A stretch of DNA of 64,000 nt from Unio delphinus (GCA_029339505.1 JAQISU010000163.1:2232001-2296000), one strand, 5' to 3'; counted from the stretch's first letter, positions 39,401 to 49,621 are shown. The notes: generated by a model from the letters alone, not told the origin. Program-made: numbers and translations.

Positions 39401-42400
39401 TTATTCTCTAATCATATCAAGTCTACATCATACTCTAATCATATGAAGACTACATTATTCTCTAATCATATCAAGACTACATCTGTCTCTAATCATATCA
39501 AGACTACATTATTCTCTAATCATATCAAGACTTCATTATTCTCTAATCATATCAAGACTACATCATTCTCTGATCATATCAAGTCTACATCATTCTCTAA
39601 TCACATCAAGACTACATTATTCTCTAATCATATCAAGACTACATTATTCTCTAATCATATCAAGACTACATTATTCTCTAATCATATCAAGTCTACATCA
39701 TACTCTAATCGAATGAACACTACATTATTCTCTAATCATATCAAGACTACATCTGTCTCTAATCACATCAAAACTACATCATTCTCTAATCATATCAAGT
39801 CTATATCATTCTCTAATCATATCAAGACTACATCTCTCTCTAATCATGTCAAGACTACATCTGTCTCTAATCACATCAAAACTACATTATTCTCTAATCA
39901 TATCAAGACCACATTATTCTCTAATCATACCAAGTCTACATCATCCTCTAATCATATCAAGACTACATCATTCTCTAATCATATCAAGTCTACATCATTC
40001 TCTAATCACATCAAAACTACATCATTCTCTAATCATATCAAGTCTATATCATTCTCTAATTATATCAAGTCTACATCGTCTCTAATTACATCAAAACTAC
40101 ATCATTCTCACATCATATCCAGTCTATATCATTCTCTAATCATATCAAGTCTACATCATCCTCTAATCATATCAAGTCTATATCTGTCTCTAATCACATC
40201 AAAAATACATTATTCTCTAATCATATCAAGACGACATTATTCTCTAATCATATCAAGTCTACATCATCCTCTAATTATATCAAGTCTACATAATTCTCTA
40301 ATCATATCAAGCCTACATCTGTCTCTAATCACATCAAAACTACATCATTCTCTAATCATATCAAGTCTATATCATTCTTTAATCATATCAAGACTACATC
40401 TTTCTCTAATCATATCAAGTCTACATCATTCTCTAATCATGTCAAGACTAAATTATTCTCTAATCATATCAAGTCTACATCTGTCTCTAATCACATCAAG
40501 ACTACATCATTCTCTAAACATCTCAAGTCTACATCTGTCTCTAATCATATCAAGTCTAGATTATTCTCTGATCATATCAAGACTACATTATTCTCTAATC
40601 ATGTCAAGACTACTTCATTCTCTAATCATATCAAGTCTACATCATTCTCTAATCAAATCAAGTTTATATCATTCTCTAATCACATCAAGACTACATCTGT
40701 CTCTAAACACATCAAGACTACATTATTCTCTAATCATATCAAGACTACATTATTCTCTAATCATATCAAGTCCACATCATTCTCTAATCATATCAAGTCT
40801 ACATCATTCTCTAATCATATCAAGTCTACATCATTCTCTAATCATATCAAGACTACATTATTCTCTAATCATATCAAGACTACATCTGTCTCTAATCATA
40901 TCAAGACTATATTATTCTCTAATCATATCAAGACCACATTATTCTCTAATCATATCAAGTATACATCATTCTCTGATCATATCAAGTCTACATCATTATC
41001 TAATCATATCAAGTCTACATCATTCTCTAATCATATCAAGTCTATATCATTCTCTAATCATATCAAGTCTACATCTGTCTCTAATCACATCAAAACTACA
41101 TCATTCTCTAATCATATCAAGTCTATATCATTCTCTAATCATATCAAGTCTACATCATCCTCTAATCATATCAAGTCTACATCTGTCTCTAATCACATCA
41201 AAACTACATTATTCTCTAATCATATCAAGACTACATTATTCTCTAATCATATCAAGTCTACATTATCCTCTAATCATATCAAGTCTACATCATTCTGTAA
41301 TCATATCAAGTCTACATCTGTCTCTAATCACATCAAAACTACATCATTCTCTAATCATATCAAGGCTATATCATTCTCTAATCATATCAAGACTACATCA
41401 TTATCTAATCAAATCAAGCCTACATCATTCTCTAATCATGTCAAGACTACATTATTCTCTAATCATATCAAGTCTACATCTGTCTCTAATCACATCAAGA
41501 CTACATCATTCTCTAATCATATCAAGTCTACATCATTCTCTAATCATATCAAGTCTACATTATTCTCTAATCATATCAAGACTACATTATTCTCTAATCA
41601 TGTCAAGACTACATCATTCTCTAATCATATCAAGTCTACATCATTCTCTAATCAAATCAAGTCTATATCATTCTCTAACCACATCAAGACCACATCTGTC
41701 TCTAATCACATCAAGACTACATTATTCTCTAATCATATCAAGTCTACATCATTCTCTAATCAAATCAAGTCTACATCATTCTCTAATCATATCAATACTA
41801 CACCTGTCTCTAATCATGTCAAGACTACATTATTCTCTAATCATATCAAGACTACATCATTCTCTAATCATATCAAGACTACATTATTCTCTAATCATGT
41901 CAAGACTACATCATTCTCTAATCATATCAAGTCTACATCATTCTCTAATCAAATCAAGTCTATATCATTCTCTAACCACATCAAGACCACATCTGTCTCT
42001 AATCACATCAAGACTACATTATTCTCTAATCATATCAAGTCTACATCATTCTCTAATCAAATCAAGTCTACATCATTCTCTAATCATATCAATACTACAC
42101 CTGTCTCTAATCATGTCAAGACTACATCATTCTCTAATCATATCAAGACTACATTATTCTCTAATCATGTCAAGACTACATTATTCTCTAATCACATCCA
42201 GACTACATCATTCTCTAATCATATCAAGTCTACATCATTCTCTAATCATATCAAGACTACATCTGTCTCTAATCATGTCAAGACTACATCATTCTCTAAT
42301 CATATCAAGACTACATTATTCTCTAATCAAATCAAGTCTACATCATTCTCTATTCAAATCAAGTCTATATCATTCTCTAATCATATCAAGACTACATCTG

Positions 42401-43468
42401 TCTCTAATCACATCAAGACTACATTATTCTCTAATCATATCAAGTCTACATCATTCTCTAATCATATCAAGTCTACATCATTCTCTAATCATATCAAGAC
42501 TACATTATTATCTAATCATATCAAGACTACATCTGTCTCTAATCATGTCAAGACTACATTATTCTCTAATCATATCAAGTCTACATCTGTCTCTAATCAC
42601 ATCAAGACTACATTATTCTCTAATCATATCAAGACTACATTACTCTCTAATCATATCAAGACTAAATCATTCTCTGATCATATCAAGTCTAAATCATCCT
42701 CTAATCATATCAAGTCTATATTATTCTCTAATCATATCAAGTCTATATCATTCTCTAATCATATCTGGTCTACACCTGTCTCTAATCACATCAAAACTAC
42801 ATCATTCTCTAATCATATCAAGTCTATATCATTCTCTAATTATATCAAGTCTACATATGTCTCTAATCACATGAAAACTACATTATTCTCTAATCATATC
42901 AAGACTACATTATTCTCTAATCATATCAAGTCTACATCATCCTCTGATCATATCAAGTCTACATCATTCTCTAATCATATCAAGTCTACATCTGTCTCTA
43001 ATCACATCAAAACTACATCATTCTCTAATCATATCAAGTCTACATCATTCTCTAATCATATCAAGTCTACATCATTCTCTAATCATATCAAGTCTACATC
43101 ATACTCTAATCATATCAAGACTACATCATTCTCTAATCATGTCAAGACTACATTATTCTCTAATCATATCAAGTCTACATTATTCTCTAATCATATCAAG
43201 TCTACATCATACTCTAATCATATGAAGACTACATTATTCTCTAATCATATGAAGACTACATCTGTCTCTAATCATATCAAGACTACATTATTCTCTAATC
43301 ATATCAAGACTACATTATTCTCTAATCATATCAAGACTACATCATTCTCTGATCATATCAAGTCTACATCATTCTCTAATCATATCAAGACTACATTATT
43401 CTCTAATCATATCAAGACTACATTATTCTCTAATCATATCAAGACTACATTATTCTCTAATCATATCA
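33490..43468. repeat. 27-bp satellite array, left arm
   Basis: About 370 head-to-tail 27-bp monomers built on CTCTAATCATATCAAG with interspersed variants (CATTATT, CATCATT, CATCTGT). Higher-order structure is clear: a block starting near 37420 recurs at an offset of exactly 2,024 bp (near 39444), and a block of about 0.9 kb near 34250 recurs near 35150. Huge open frames on the + strand (1019, 675 and 1143 codons) are a consequence of the 27-bp period and not evidence of a gene. Confidence 0.97.
43464..43468. repeat. Target-site duplication TATCA, left copy
   Basis: TATCA immediately before the left terminus, matched at 58304-58308. The sequence lies within a satellite monomer, so chance agreement must be weighed, but the paralogous empty sites support it. 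Confidence 0.7.
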
Positions 43469-43501
43469 AGCAGCAGAAGGGGCGAATCAGACAACATTTT
43501 T
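43469..43501 (+). repeat. Left terminal inverted repeat
   Basis: Begins AGCAGCAGAAGGGGCGAATC and matches the reverse complement of 58271-58303 with about four mismatches. The outermost AG agrees with the 5'-AG terminus typical of Polintons. Confidence 0.88.
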
Positions 43502-43693
43502 AGACAAGTTTTCACTGAAATCACGCTTAAAATCAATGAAACCAATGACATCAGACCCAAAAGTCAATGACATCAGGTCCCAAATATGTGTGTGTTTCAT
43601 GGATTAGGTCCAAAAAAAAATTATGAAAAAATCAATGAAATTAATGAAATCAAAAACTTTTCAACTATTACATTTTTTGGGAAAAAGGGACTA

Positions 43694-43768
43694 CAACGTC
43701 GTTGTCACTCACCCCCTCTGCTGCTAGAACTTTCAGTTGGGGTTAACCGAATATTTGATCCAGTCCTT
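43694..43768 (+). repeat. Left inner inverted repeat
   Basis: About 75 bp that match the reverse complement of 58099-58175 with one single-base gap (GGGG versus GGG). It contains the terminal motif in opposite orientation (CCCCCTCTGCTGCT ending at 43725) and a copy of the last codons of the packaging ATPase gene found at the other end. Confidence 0.9.
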
Positions 43769-43786
43769 ACTATGACGAAAATCTTT

Positions 43787-45160
43787 TCAGGATTTCACAA
43801 ATAGACTAATTTGTAAAACCTCCTCTTGTAAATCAATCAGATTATTAGACTGGTCAGTGAGTTTGAAATTAATTCTGGTTAATGAATTATTATGACATCG
43901 CATATAGACTGGATTCACCGGGGACTCAATTATTAAAAACCCTGGAGGAGCTGTTGGTGCAAATGAATACAAAATATATCCTTGCTGAGCTTGATTTGAT
44001 CGTTCTAGATTAATTTGATAGCTTCCTTCGATCACATCACATACTAAATTGAGCGCAATCACCGTTGAAATATTCACATTGAACGGAGCAATATGCCTGC
44101 CACCACCATCTGGGTTATTATTATGTTTGAGGATAGTTGTTTGTGGTTGTGATGGTGTTTTTTTCCACGTATCATGGATTTTTTTGAAACCTTCATCGAT
44201 GGCATCATCGAGAGATTTTTGTAGTTCTGAGATATTATATCCTGGAAGTTTGAATGTTGGAATATCTCCTATGCGGATCTTATAGTCTATTGCAAATAAA
44301 TCTCTTGTTTTAGGACTACTGTCACCTAATACTTCTTGAATAATTTGTGAATGAAATGTTTCCATGTCATTGATGATTTTGTTACATGTTTCTACGACAC
44401 TGATAAATTCATCTCGGGTGAGAGCGCCGGATCTAAGAGATATAAACAACAACGAAATATCGTTATTGAAAGCTGTGAAATTTTCAGTGATTTTATCCCG
44501 GTTAGCAAGATGATGAATAAGTCGTACTCTTTCATCATATTCTACTCTAATGAAAAAATATGACTTATCATAATCTTTATAACTCCTTACTGGATTATCA
44601 GATTTTGTCCTGTCTGTGATATAATCGGTTTTTTGTGGTTCTGGTAATTTAACGGTTTTTCCTCCGGGTGGTAATTCAGGCCATCCTAGTACTGTTCTTA
44701 TTGAGCTTTGATAGATATCTACGACATAACCCTCTGTGCTTATTTCAATGGCAGATGATAGTGTCGGCACATGAACTGTTATAGCTATTTTTGATTCTTT
44801 TCCAGTAATCGATTTTATTCTACGCGCGAATTCATCATTGATTTGTTCAATTTGATATGATCCGGTTGGTATGGAAACAACGTTCCAGTCTGGGGTACCG
44901 TCGGGTTTATTCTTATTTGCAAATACCAGTGAATTATTGGGTTGTTGACCACCAAATGGTTTTGACCTAATATTTGGCCAGCTGTGGTATACTCGTAATT
45001 TTGCTAGCGCGATTTCCTTCACTGGGACCGGAGAGGGGAAATTCACACTGAATTCTGGATTCGTTGAGGTTATTGAGATCATGCTTGTTTGTACTGGGTT
45101 TGTGTTCTCCACTATTTGTTGAAGTAATTCCATCTGTGTTGTCATTGTTATTATATTCAT
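43787..45160 (-). CDS. Candidate penton-like / minor capsid protein
   Basis: Intact 457-codon gene, last of the leftward structural block. I do not see a catalytic motif. The N-terminal region is beta-rich with VNFPSPVPVKEIALAKL, then IPTGSYQIEQINDEF. The C-terminal 90 residues include QGYILYSFAPTAPPGFLIIE and end in an alternating hydrophobic pattern, consistent with a jelly-roll. Such two-domain beta proteins occur beside the capsid genes of Polinton-like elements, so a penton or vertex role is my inference. The start is uncertain: Met at 45160 or at 45082 (before ISITSTNPEF). Either choice overlaps the upstream membrane-protein gene, by 194 or 116 bp. Confidence 0.6.
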   Translation of the reverse strand: MNIITMTTQMELLQQIVENTNPVQTSMISITSTNPEFSVNFPSPVPVKEIALAKLRVYHSWPNIRSKPFGGQQPNNSLVFANKNKPDGTPDWNVVSIPTGSYQIEQINDEFARRIKSITGKESKIAITVHVPTLSSAIEISTEGYVVDIYQSSIRTVLGWPELPPGGKTVKLPEPQKTDYITDRTKSDNPVRSYKDYDKSYFFIRVEYDERVRLIHHLANRDKITENFTAFNNDISLLFISLRSGALTRDEFISVVETCNKIINDMETFHSQIIQEVLGDSSPKTRDLFAIDYKIRIGDIPTFKLPGYNISELQKSLDDAIDEGFKKIHDTWKKTPSQPQTTILKHNNNPDGGGRHIAPFNVNISTVIALNLVCDVIEGSYQINLERSNQAQQGYILYSFAPTAPPGFLIIESPVNPVYMRCHNNSLTRINFKLTDQSNNLIDLQEEVLQISLFVKS

Positions 45161-45611
45161 GATGTATTTCTAATTTTGACATCGCAGAATCATATATATC
45201 TACCATCGCTGAAAACTCACTCTCTGATATAATTGTATCATCGAGCGATGACGATATCAATGAGGATAATTGCGAGTATGCAGTGGACACAACATGAAAT
45301 TGAATTATGTAGTCTTGTAGTTTCCGTTGGCTGCATGAGGATATTTTTTTTGTGATTATTGAAATTATTCCAGCGATTGTTGTTGCCGCAGAAATGCAAA
45401 TTGGAACAGCTATCGGAGCCATCATTGTCACTGAAGACAGTATAATACCGGCTCCGGTGATTACACCACTCACAGCGTACACAGTAACATCAATTGCGGT
45501 AATTCTCCTGCGATATTTTTTAATTTTCAATTCATACTCCTCAGACAAGGTTTTGAGTCTAGTTTGATACTCTCTGACTTGATCATAGCGATATTGCGAT
45601 GATGAAATCAT
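44967..45611 (-). CDS. Two-segment membrane protein of unknown function
   Basis: 214 codons. The N-terminal 40 residues are charged and helical (YQTRLKTLSEEYELKIKKYR). Two hydrophobic segments follow at about 40-62 and 66-88 (AVSGVITGAGIILSSVTMMA and PIAVPICISAATTIAGIISI), then a mixed helical region and a polar Asn/Ser-rich tail. It looks like an integral or capsid-associated membrane protein. The 3' end overlaps the next gene. No family recognised with confidence. ATG lies just after an A/T-rich stretch (ATTTAAAATAAAAA), as for other genes of the element. Confidence 0.65.
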   Translation of the reverse strand: MISSSQYRYDQVREYQTRLKTLSEEYELKIKKYRRRITAIDVTVYAVSGVITGAGIILSSVTMMAPIAVPICISAATTIAGIISIITKKISSCSQRKLQDYIIQFHVVSTAYSQLSSLISSSLDDTIISESEFSAMVDIYDSAMSKLEIHHEYNNNDNTDGITSTNSGEHKPSTNKHDLNNLNESRIQCEFPLSGPSEGNRASKITSIPQLAKY

Positions 45612-45641
45612 TTTTTATTTTAAATATGCTAGCGTTTTCAA

Positions 45642-46664
45642 TTACGATTTACTTAAATTCGCTACGAATTCCACATACCACGTTGTTGAGACCCTAACCA
45701 AATGAGTATCAGTAGATGCGATTGTGAACTTTTCAGTTGTATTCTTGTCGATGATCGTTGAAATCGTATTATTGAACCCGGATGAACTGGACGATGAAAT
45801 CTTAAATTGAGACGATGGTGTTACTAGTGTTAATCGATAAATACCCTTGACGGTTGCAGTGATATCTAATGTGTTGTTTGTAGGTGTCCACTCAAATGAT
45901 CCGTGTTGGATTGTGTATACTACGTTGTTGGTTTTCTCATGAGGAATTTTTGTTTTTTCAATGGCTGTTATCATCCTCGAAAGATCACCTTTGATGCCTT
46001 CGATGGAAGTTTTCGTCTCATCGATGGATTTTTTAATATCAGGGAGTTTTAGTTCAATTTTATCTAACGGGGTTCCAATAAATGTATCAATGGCGTCGGT
46101 TGTTGTTTTTGTTGCTTCGTTGATAACCTTTTGATCATCAACAAACGTTTTAATTTCAGCGATAGATGGTGTAACTACAATTGGGGATCCAAAGAACTTA
46201 TGAACGACATTTCTACGGAAACTATTGTAGTTTTTTAAATGATCTTCAAATTCTTTATCGTGGTTTGTAAATCGATCTGTAATCGTCGAAAAAAGTACAC
46301 CCGGTTTGAGTTTACCCTGATCGGAAAATAGCGCAACGGTGTTCTCGATTGCATTTTGTTGTTTAACTAAAATATCATCCAGAGAAATATTACTGGTTTT
46401 CAATTTACCCTGATCGGAAAATAGCGCAACGGTGTTCTCGATTGCGTTTTGTTGTTTAACCAAAATATCATCCAGAGAAATATTACTGGATTTCAATTTA
46501 CCCTGTTTGTCTTGAAATACAACTATTTCATTCGGGTCAACACTTGTTAAGTTCAACGTCTCAGCAATTTCATCTTTAATTTTTTTTTGTATATCCTTGA
46601 TAGAATCAGAGGTTGCAGTGTCATCGGGTTTGGGTTTCAGAGGTCTTCCCCAAATATCAATCAT
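45642..46664 (-). CDS. Fibre-like structural protein with 31-residue repeats
   Basis: 340 codons, intact. Residues about 50-120 hold two to three almost identical 31-residue repeats; QGKLK recurs at 54, 85 and 116, each followed in the first two by SNISLDDILVKQQNAIENTV. A helical, probably coiled-coil segment spans about 180-250. A beta-rich, Ser/Thr-rich C-terminal domain follows (about 250-340, with ITATVKGIYRLTLVTPS and VRVSTTWYVEFVANL). A repeated shaft plus a terminal beta domain is the layout of trimeric receptor-binding fibres, so attachment is a reasonable but unproven role. A TATATAA box overlapping the stop of the upstream protease gene lies 5 bp before its ATG. Confidence 0.6.
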   Translation of the reverse strand: MIDIWGRPLKPKPDDTATSDSIKDIQKKIKDEIAETLNLTSVDPNEIVVFQDKQGKLKSSNISLDDILVKQQNAIENTVALFSDQGKLKTSNISLDDILVKQQNAIENTVALFSDQGKLKPGVLFSTITDRFTNHDKEFEDHLKNYNSFRRNVVHKFFGSPIVVTPSIAEIKTFVDDQKVINEATKTTTDAIDTFIGTPLDKIELKLPDIKKSIDETKTSIEGIKGDLSRMITAIEKTKIPHEKTNNVVYTIQHGSFEWTPTNNTLDITATVKGIYRLTLVTPSSQFKISSSSSSGFNNTISTIIDKNTTEKFTIASTDTHLVRVSTTWYVEFVANLSKS

Positions 46665-46670
46665 GATATT

Positions 46671-47108
46671 TTATATATCTCTCTCTAAAAAGCGATTACT
46701 AGTGTAGTCATTTACGACAATGTGTGGTGGTTTTCCCCTTGGGTTACCCAAGGAGTTAGAAATAGCGTCAAGGACATTTAATACTTCACTGCCACATATT
46801 GGTGGGTCATTGATTTGTTGTGTTGGTAGCGTAGAATACCAAGTCTTCATTGGAAGGGTTTTTATATACCGCATAAACTCTTTTGGTGGGGCTAATCCAT
46901 ATGAATCAAAATAGACAATCCCACGTGGATCAATAGCGTATGCAACCCAGTGAGTTCCAGGTCCGGTGCTGTTATCGAGATTAATAATACCTGTTTCAGT
47001 TTTGTTTGGTTGATGTGGTAATTGATCTTTCATAAAAACACCTCTGAAATTTTTAATCGCTAGTTTTTTAGCAGCATCCATTAAATCAAAATTGGACATT
47101 GGAACCAT
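46671..47108 (-). CDS. PRO: Adenain-type cysteine protease (capsid maturation)
   Basis: 145 codons from the Met at 47108, which follows the stop of the upstream gene by 11 bp. A longer frame reaching 47225 runs backwards through that gene's repeats and is unlikely. The C5-type catalytic layout is visible: His53 in GTHWVAYAID, Asp68 in VYFDSYG, Gln97/98 in PTQQIND and nucleophile Cys105 in PPICGSEVL. Spacing matches small adenovirus/Polinton proteases, although the C-terminal part is short. In this class the enzyme cleaves capsid and core precursors inside the particle. Neighbours on both sides are candidate substrates. Confidence 0.88.
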   Translation of the reverse strand: MVPMSNFDLMDAAKKLAIKNFRGVFMKDQLPHQPNKTETGIINLDNSTGPGTHWVAYAIDPRGIVYFDSYGLAPPKEFMRYIKTLPMKTWYSTLPTQQINDPPICGSEVLNVLDAISNSLGNPRGKPPHIVVNDYTSNRFLERDI

Positions 47109-47119
47109 CGATTCCTGAA

Positions 47120-47659
47120 TTAATAAACCGTTCCTGGTAGTCTCAGGCCTGATCCGTGAACGGATCTTCCGCTGTACCATGAATACGGGGTTCCTGGTAG
47201 TCTTAGACCTTTTCCGCTGTACCACGAATACGGGGTTCCTGGTAGTCTTAGACCCAATCCTTGAACGGATCGTCTCTTTTTTTTATATCCTTGTCCAGCT
47301 GCCTTCTTTAGTGCCATTCCTGCTGCAGTACCAACAGCTCCTAACGCCGCCGCCTTAGCCACCGCTGGGGCTGCTGCTGCAATCAATGCTGGTATTGCAG
47401 CTAACAATGGAAATATACCGCCCGTTTTCATCATATTTTTAATAGCAGCCGCAGAGAGAGTAATCTGAACTCCCTTTTTATCCTTGAAAGCATCATTGAA
47501 ATGTTTCACCTGACGAGTTGTCAGCGATAATTTATTTTCACCACCAGTCATTTGATTAGGTTTCAACGTGATTGTGGTTCCACATTTTTTAGCCGATTCT
47601 GATTGCAATTTTTTGATTTGACCAGGAGTTAACGTAACACTAATAATACTATATGACAT
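47120..47659 (-). CDS. pX-like minor capsid/core protein
   Basis: 179 codons. The N-terminus has two similar short motifs (VTLTPGQIKKLQ and LSLTTRQVKHF). A long Ala-rich hydrophobic helix at 81-118 (FPLLAAIPALIAAAAPAVAK) is followed by a basic cluster KKKRR. The C-terminus carries GLRLPGTPYSWYSG repeats. Hydrophobic, basic small proteins of this style accompany the protease in adenoviruses and adintoviruses (pX/pVI class) and are thought to condense DNA or disrupt membranes. MTGG at 37-40 fits the adenain cleavage pattern (M/I/L)-X-G-G. A TATATAA sequence abuts the ATG. Confidence 0.7.
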   Translation of the reverse strand: MSYSIISVTLTPGQIKKLQSESAKKCGTTITLKPNQMTGGENKLSLTTRQVKHFNDAFKDKKGVQITLSAAAIKNMMKTGGIFPLLAAIPALIAAAAPAVAKAAALGAVGTAAGMALKKAAGQGYKKKRRSVQGLGLRLPGTPYSWYSGKGLRLPGTPYSWYSGRSVHGSGLRLPGTVY

Positions 47660-47698
47660 TATATATAATTGATTGATTCTAATTCAATGAAAAATCGT

Positions 47699-49102
47699 TC
47701 AAAGATTTTCTACTGGGGCATCTACCACTCTCATTCTTCCACCAACACCTTCGAGTAGCATTGATTTATCACTGAGAATGACAGCAACCGCTCTATAATT
47801 AGCAATAGCACCATGAGTCACATTAGCTCTAAAGTGTATATCAACAACTGACTGTCTTGTCAAATCGAGATGTTCCAGTGAGAAGTAGTAGATCGGATAC
47901 AGATTCTTAAAATCAAATTGTGATATTTGCAAACCAGTATCGACATTTTGATCGCGTGCCATAAATGACAACAGACGATGATAAACTCGTGCAATATGAT
48001 TTTCTGTGTAATTAAGTTGTATATCCTCAGATGGTTCCTGCTGGCCGTTTATTCTCAGTGAGACGTCTTTCACACCTAATTGATCAAATATCATATGACT
48101 GAAGATTTGATTGCCAACTCGTGTGTTATCTTGGAACGCAATAAATATATGACGTGGCGCAGAAACGCCTTGTTTTGATGCTAGGTTCCAAGTGAATAAC
48201 CCGTTGATATTTGATTGTTTCACATCTGTACTCACGGTTAGCCAACTCAACAACGACTTTCCTCCTTGGTCCATAAATGATAGTAGTCGTTGTTCTGCGG
48301 TGATTGCTGGAGTCAACACTGGCATCCACAATGATATTTTTGTTAAAATGACTTTACCGGCATCATCATTTATATGTGCTGCAGCTGGGTTTGCTGGAAT
48401 CCTCCAAATTGCGTCGTTATCATCACTCTTTCGTACAAGCGATACTGTATGCTTCGCCCCGTAGATAACTTTTCTGACGTTTCTACAGAATCCAAAAATA
48501 TGATGCAGTGGAATCGCGCATGAAAATGATTTACGATCTCCTTGCAACATTGCGTTTCGTGTTGCAGCTCCTAGATTGAAATTAACATCGTTGTTTATAA
48601 TCATATCCTCGACATCAGCATTAGCAGCACCAGCATTATTCTTTGGTCGTCTTACAACAAATGGATTTCCTCCAGCGGTATTCTTACCATCTTTTGCAAA
48701 CATCATAGATGGACCCGCTGATCTTGTATAATCATCAGAATATCTCGCTAACCCTATGATTGTTGTGGCCACATCAACATCACGATCTATGGACTCAATT
48801 TCTTTTCCATCAATGAGATATCTAGCACTCTCAAATAGCGCCATAATACCATTATTGACAAAACCGACTTGAGTACCAACTGGATACTCTGTATCATTTG
48901 TTCGTATAATCTCTCCTTCTACTTCAATAAATGCTTCACAGGGCAAAAAGTATTTACTGGTATCATGGACTTGAAGATCAATTCTTGCTCGACTATTTGA
49001 GTCTATGGCATGATAGGCGTAATATTGATAATCGCGTACAGAATCATCCTTGCCAACTGGGGCGTCTATATCAAACGCCGGATCATGTGATTTTTTGAAC
49101 AT
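47699..49102 (-). CDS. MCP: Candidate double jelly-roll major capsid protein
   Basis: 467 codons, intact. The sequence is beta-rich throughout with no enzyme motif. Landmarks are RIDLQVHDTSKYFLPCEAFI, VGFVNNGIMALFESARYLID, the central PLHHIFGFCRNVRKVIYGA, and C-terminal NLYPIYYFSLEHLDLTRQS followed by VVDIHFRANVTHG. Length, position between pX-like and small amphipathic genes, and similarity by eye to capsid-like proteins in Polinton-type elements of invertebrates support the call. It is the largest structural gene here and shows no break. Confidence 0.8.
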   Translation of the reverse strand: MFKKSHDPAFDIDAPVGKDDSVRDYQYYAYHAIDSNSRARIDLQVHDTSKYFLPCEAFIEVEGEIIRTNDTEYPVGTQVGFVNNGIMALFESARYLIDGKEIESIDRDVDVATTIIGLARYSDDYTRSAGPSMMFAKDGKNTAGGNPFVVRRPKNNAGAANADVEDMIINNDVNFNLGAATRNAMLQGDRKSFSCAIPLHHIFGFCRNVRKVIYGAKHTVSLVRKSDDNDAIWRIPANPAAAHINDDAGKVILTKISLWMPVLTPAITAEQRLLSFMDQGGKSLLSWLTVSTDVKQSNINGLFTWNLASKQGVSAPRHIFIAFQDNTRVGNQIFSHMIFDQLGVKDVSLRINGQQEPSEDIQLNYTENHIARVYHRLLSFMARDQNVDTGLQISQFDFKNLYPIYYFSLEHLDLTRQSVVDIHFRANVTHGAIANYRAVAVILSDKSMLLEGVGGRMRVVDAPVENL

Positions 49103-49156
49103 TTTATTCTATTTATCAGAGTCTAAATAGTGAAATCGTAAACGATTTTTCCATTT

Positions 49157-49588
49157 TCATCGACGTAGTTTTTTAAGGCCACTTCCTGCTATCATGTTTG
49201 CAATATTGCTTTGGTCTCCTTGATTTACCATCGACGCTAGTTTTTCATCTACTGCGTTATTTATTATTTTACTAACACTTGCAGGCATTTCTTCTGTAGA
49301 CGGTAACGGTTTCTTTTTTCGCCCCACTAATGATGTTATTTTATCCTTCGCAGTTGAAAACGCTTTCCCGGCAAGATTTCCAACAGTACTGATACCCTTA
49401 TCACGAATAACATCAATGGCTTTCATTGATAACTGTTTAGCTAACGGCATCACTTTGGGGGCCATTCTTGAAAAGAATCCTAAAATGGTATTGCCGAGGC
49501 CATCTCCGTAGTATGCTCTATAAACTGGAAACCGTGAATTAACTACATAGACGGGGGTTGGTTTATCATGATTGTAATGGATGATCAT
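49157..49588 (-). CDS. Small amphipathic minor capsid protein (pVI-like)
   Basis: 143 codons. A Tyr-rich N-terminus (PVYRAYYGDGLGNTILGFF) leads into an amphipathic helix rich in Gly, Ala and Lys (SRMAPKVMPLAKQLSMKAID), then a basic stretch GRKKKPLP and a short C-terminal helix ending SGLKKLRR. Proteins of this composition directly upstream of the capsid gene are usual in adenovirus-like and Polinton-like structural blocks and may be membrane-lytic. The IAGSG near the C-terminus fits the (M/I/L)-X-G-X-G cleavage pattern of adenain. Function inferred from context. Confidence 0.6.
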   Translation of the reverse strand: MIIHYNHDKPTPVYVVNSRFPVYRAYYGDGLGNTILGFFSRMAPKVMPLAKQLSMKAIDVIRDKGISTVGNLAGKAFSTAKDKITSLVGRKKKPLPSTEEMPASVSKIINNAVDEKLASMVNQGDQSNIANMIAGSGLKKLRR

Positions 49589-49621
49589 TATTATAAAAAC
49601 AATAGTGTTTTCAATTGTTAT

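Noticed and set aside
33445..42874. Very long ORFs (up to 1143 codons) over the 27-bp satellite
   Set aside because: The unit length is divisible by 3 and lacks stops in this frame, so the frame stays open automatically. Other frames and the duplicated blocks are equally open, and no domain is present.
47109..47225. N-terminal extension of the protease ORF
   Set aside because: It is the reading of the upstream gene's Gly-Leu-Arg-Leu-Pro repeats in another frame. The Met at 47108 directly after that gene's stop is more plausible.
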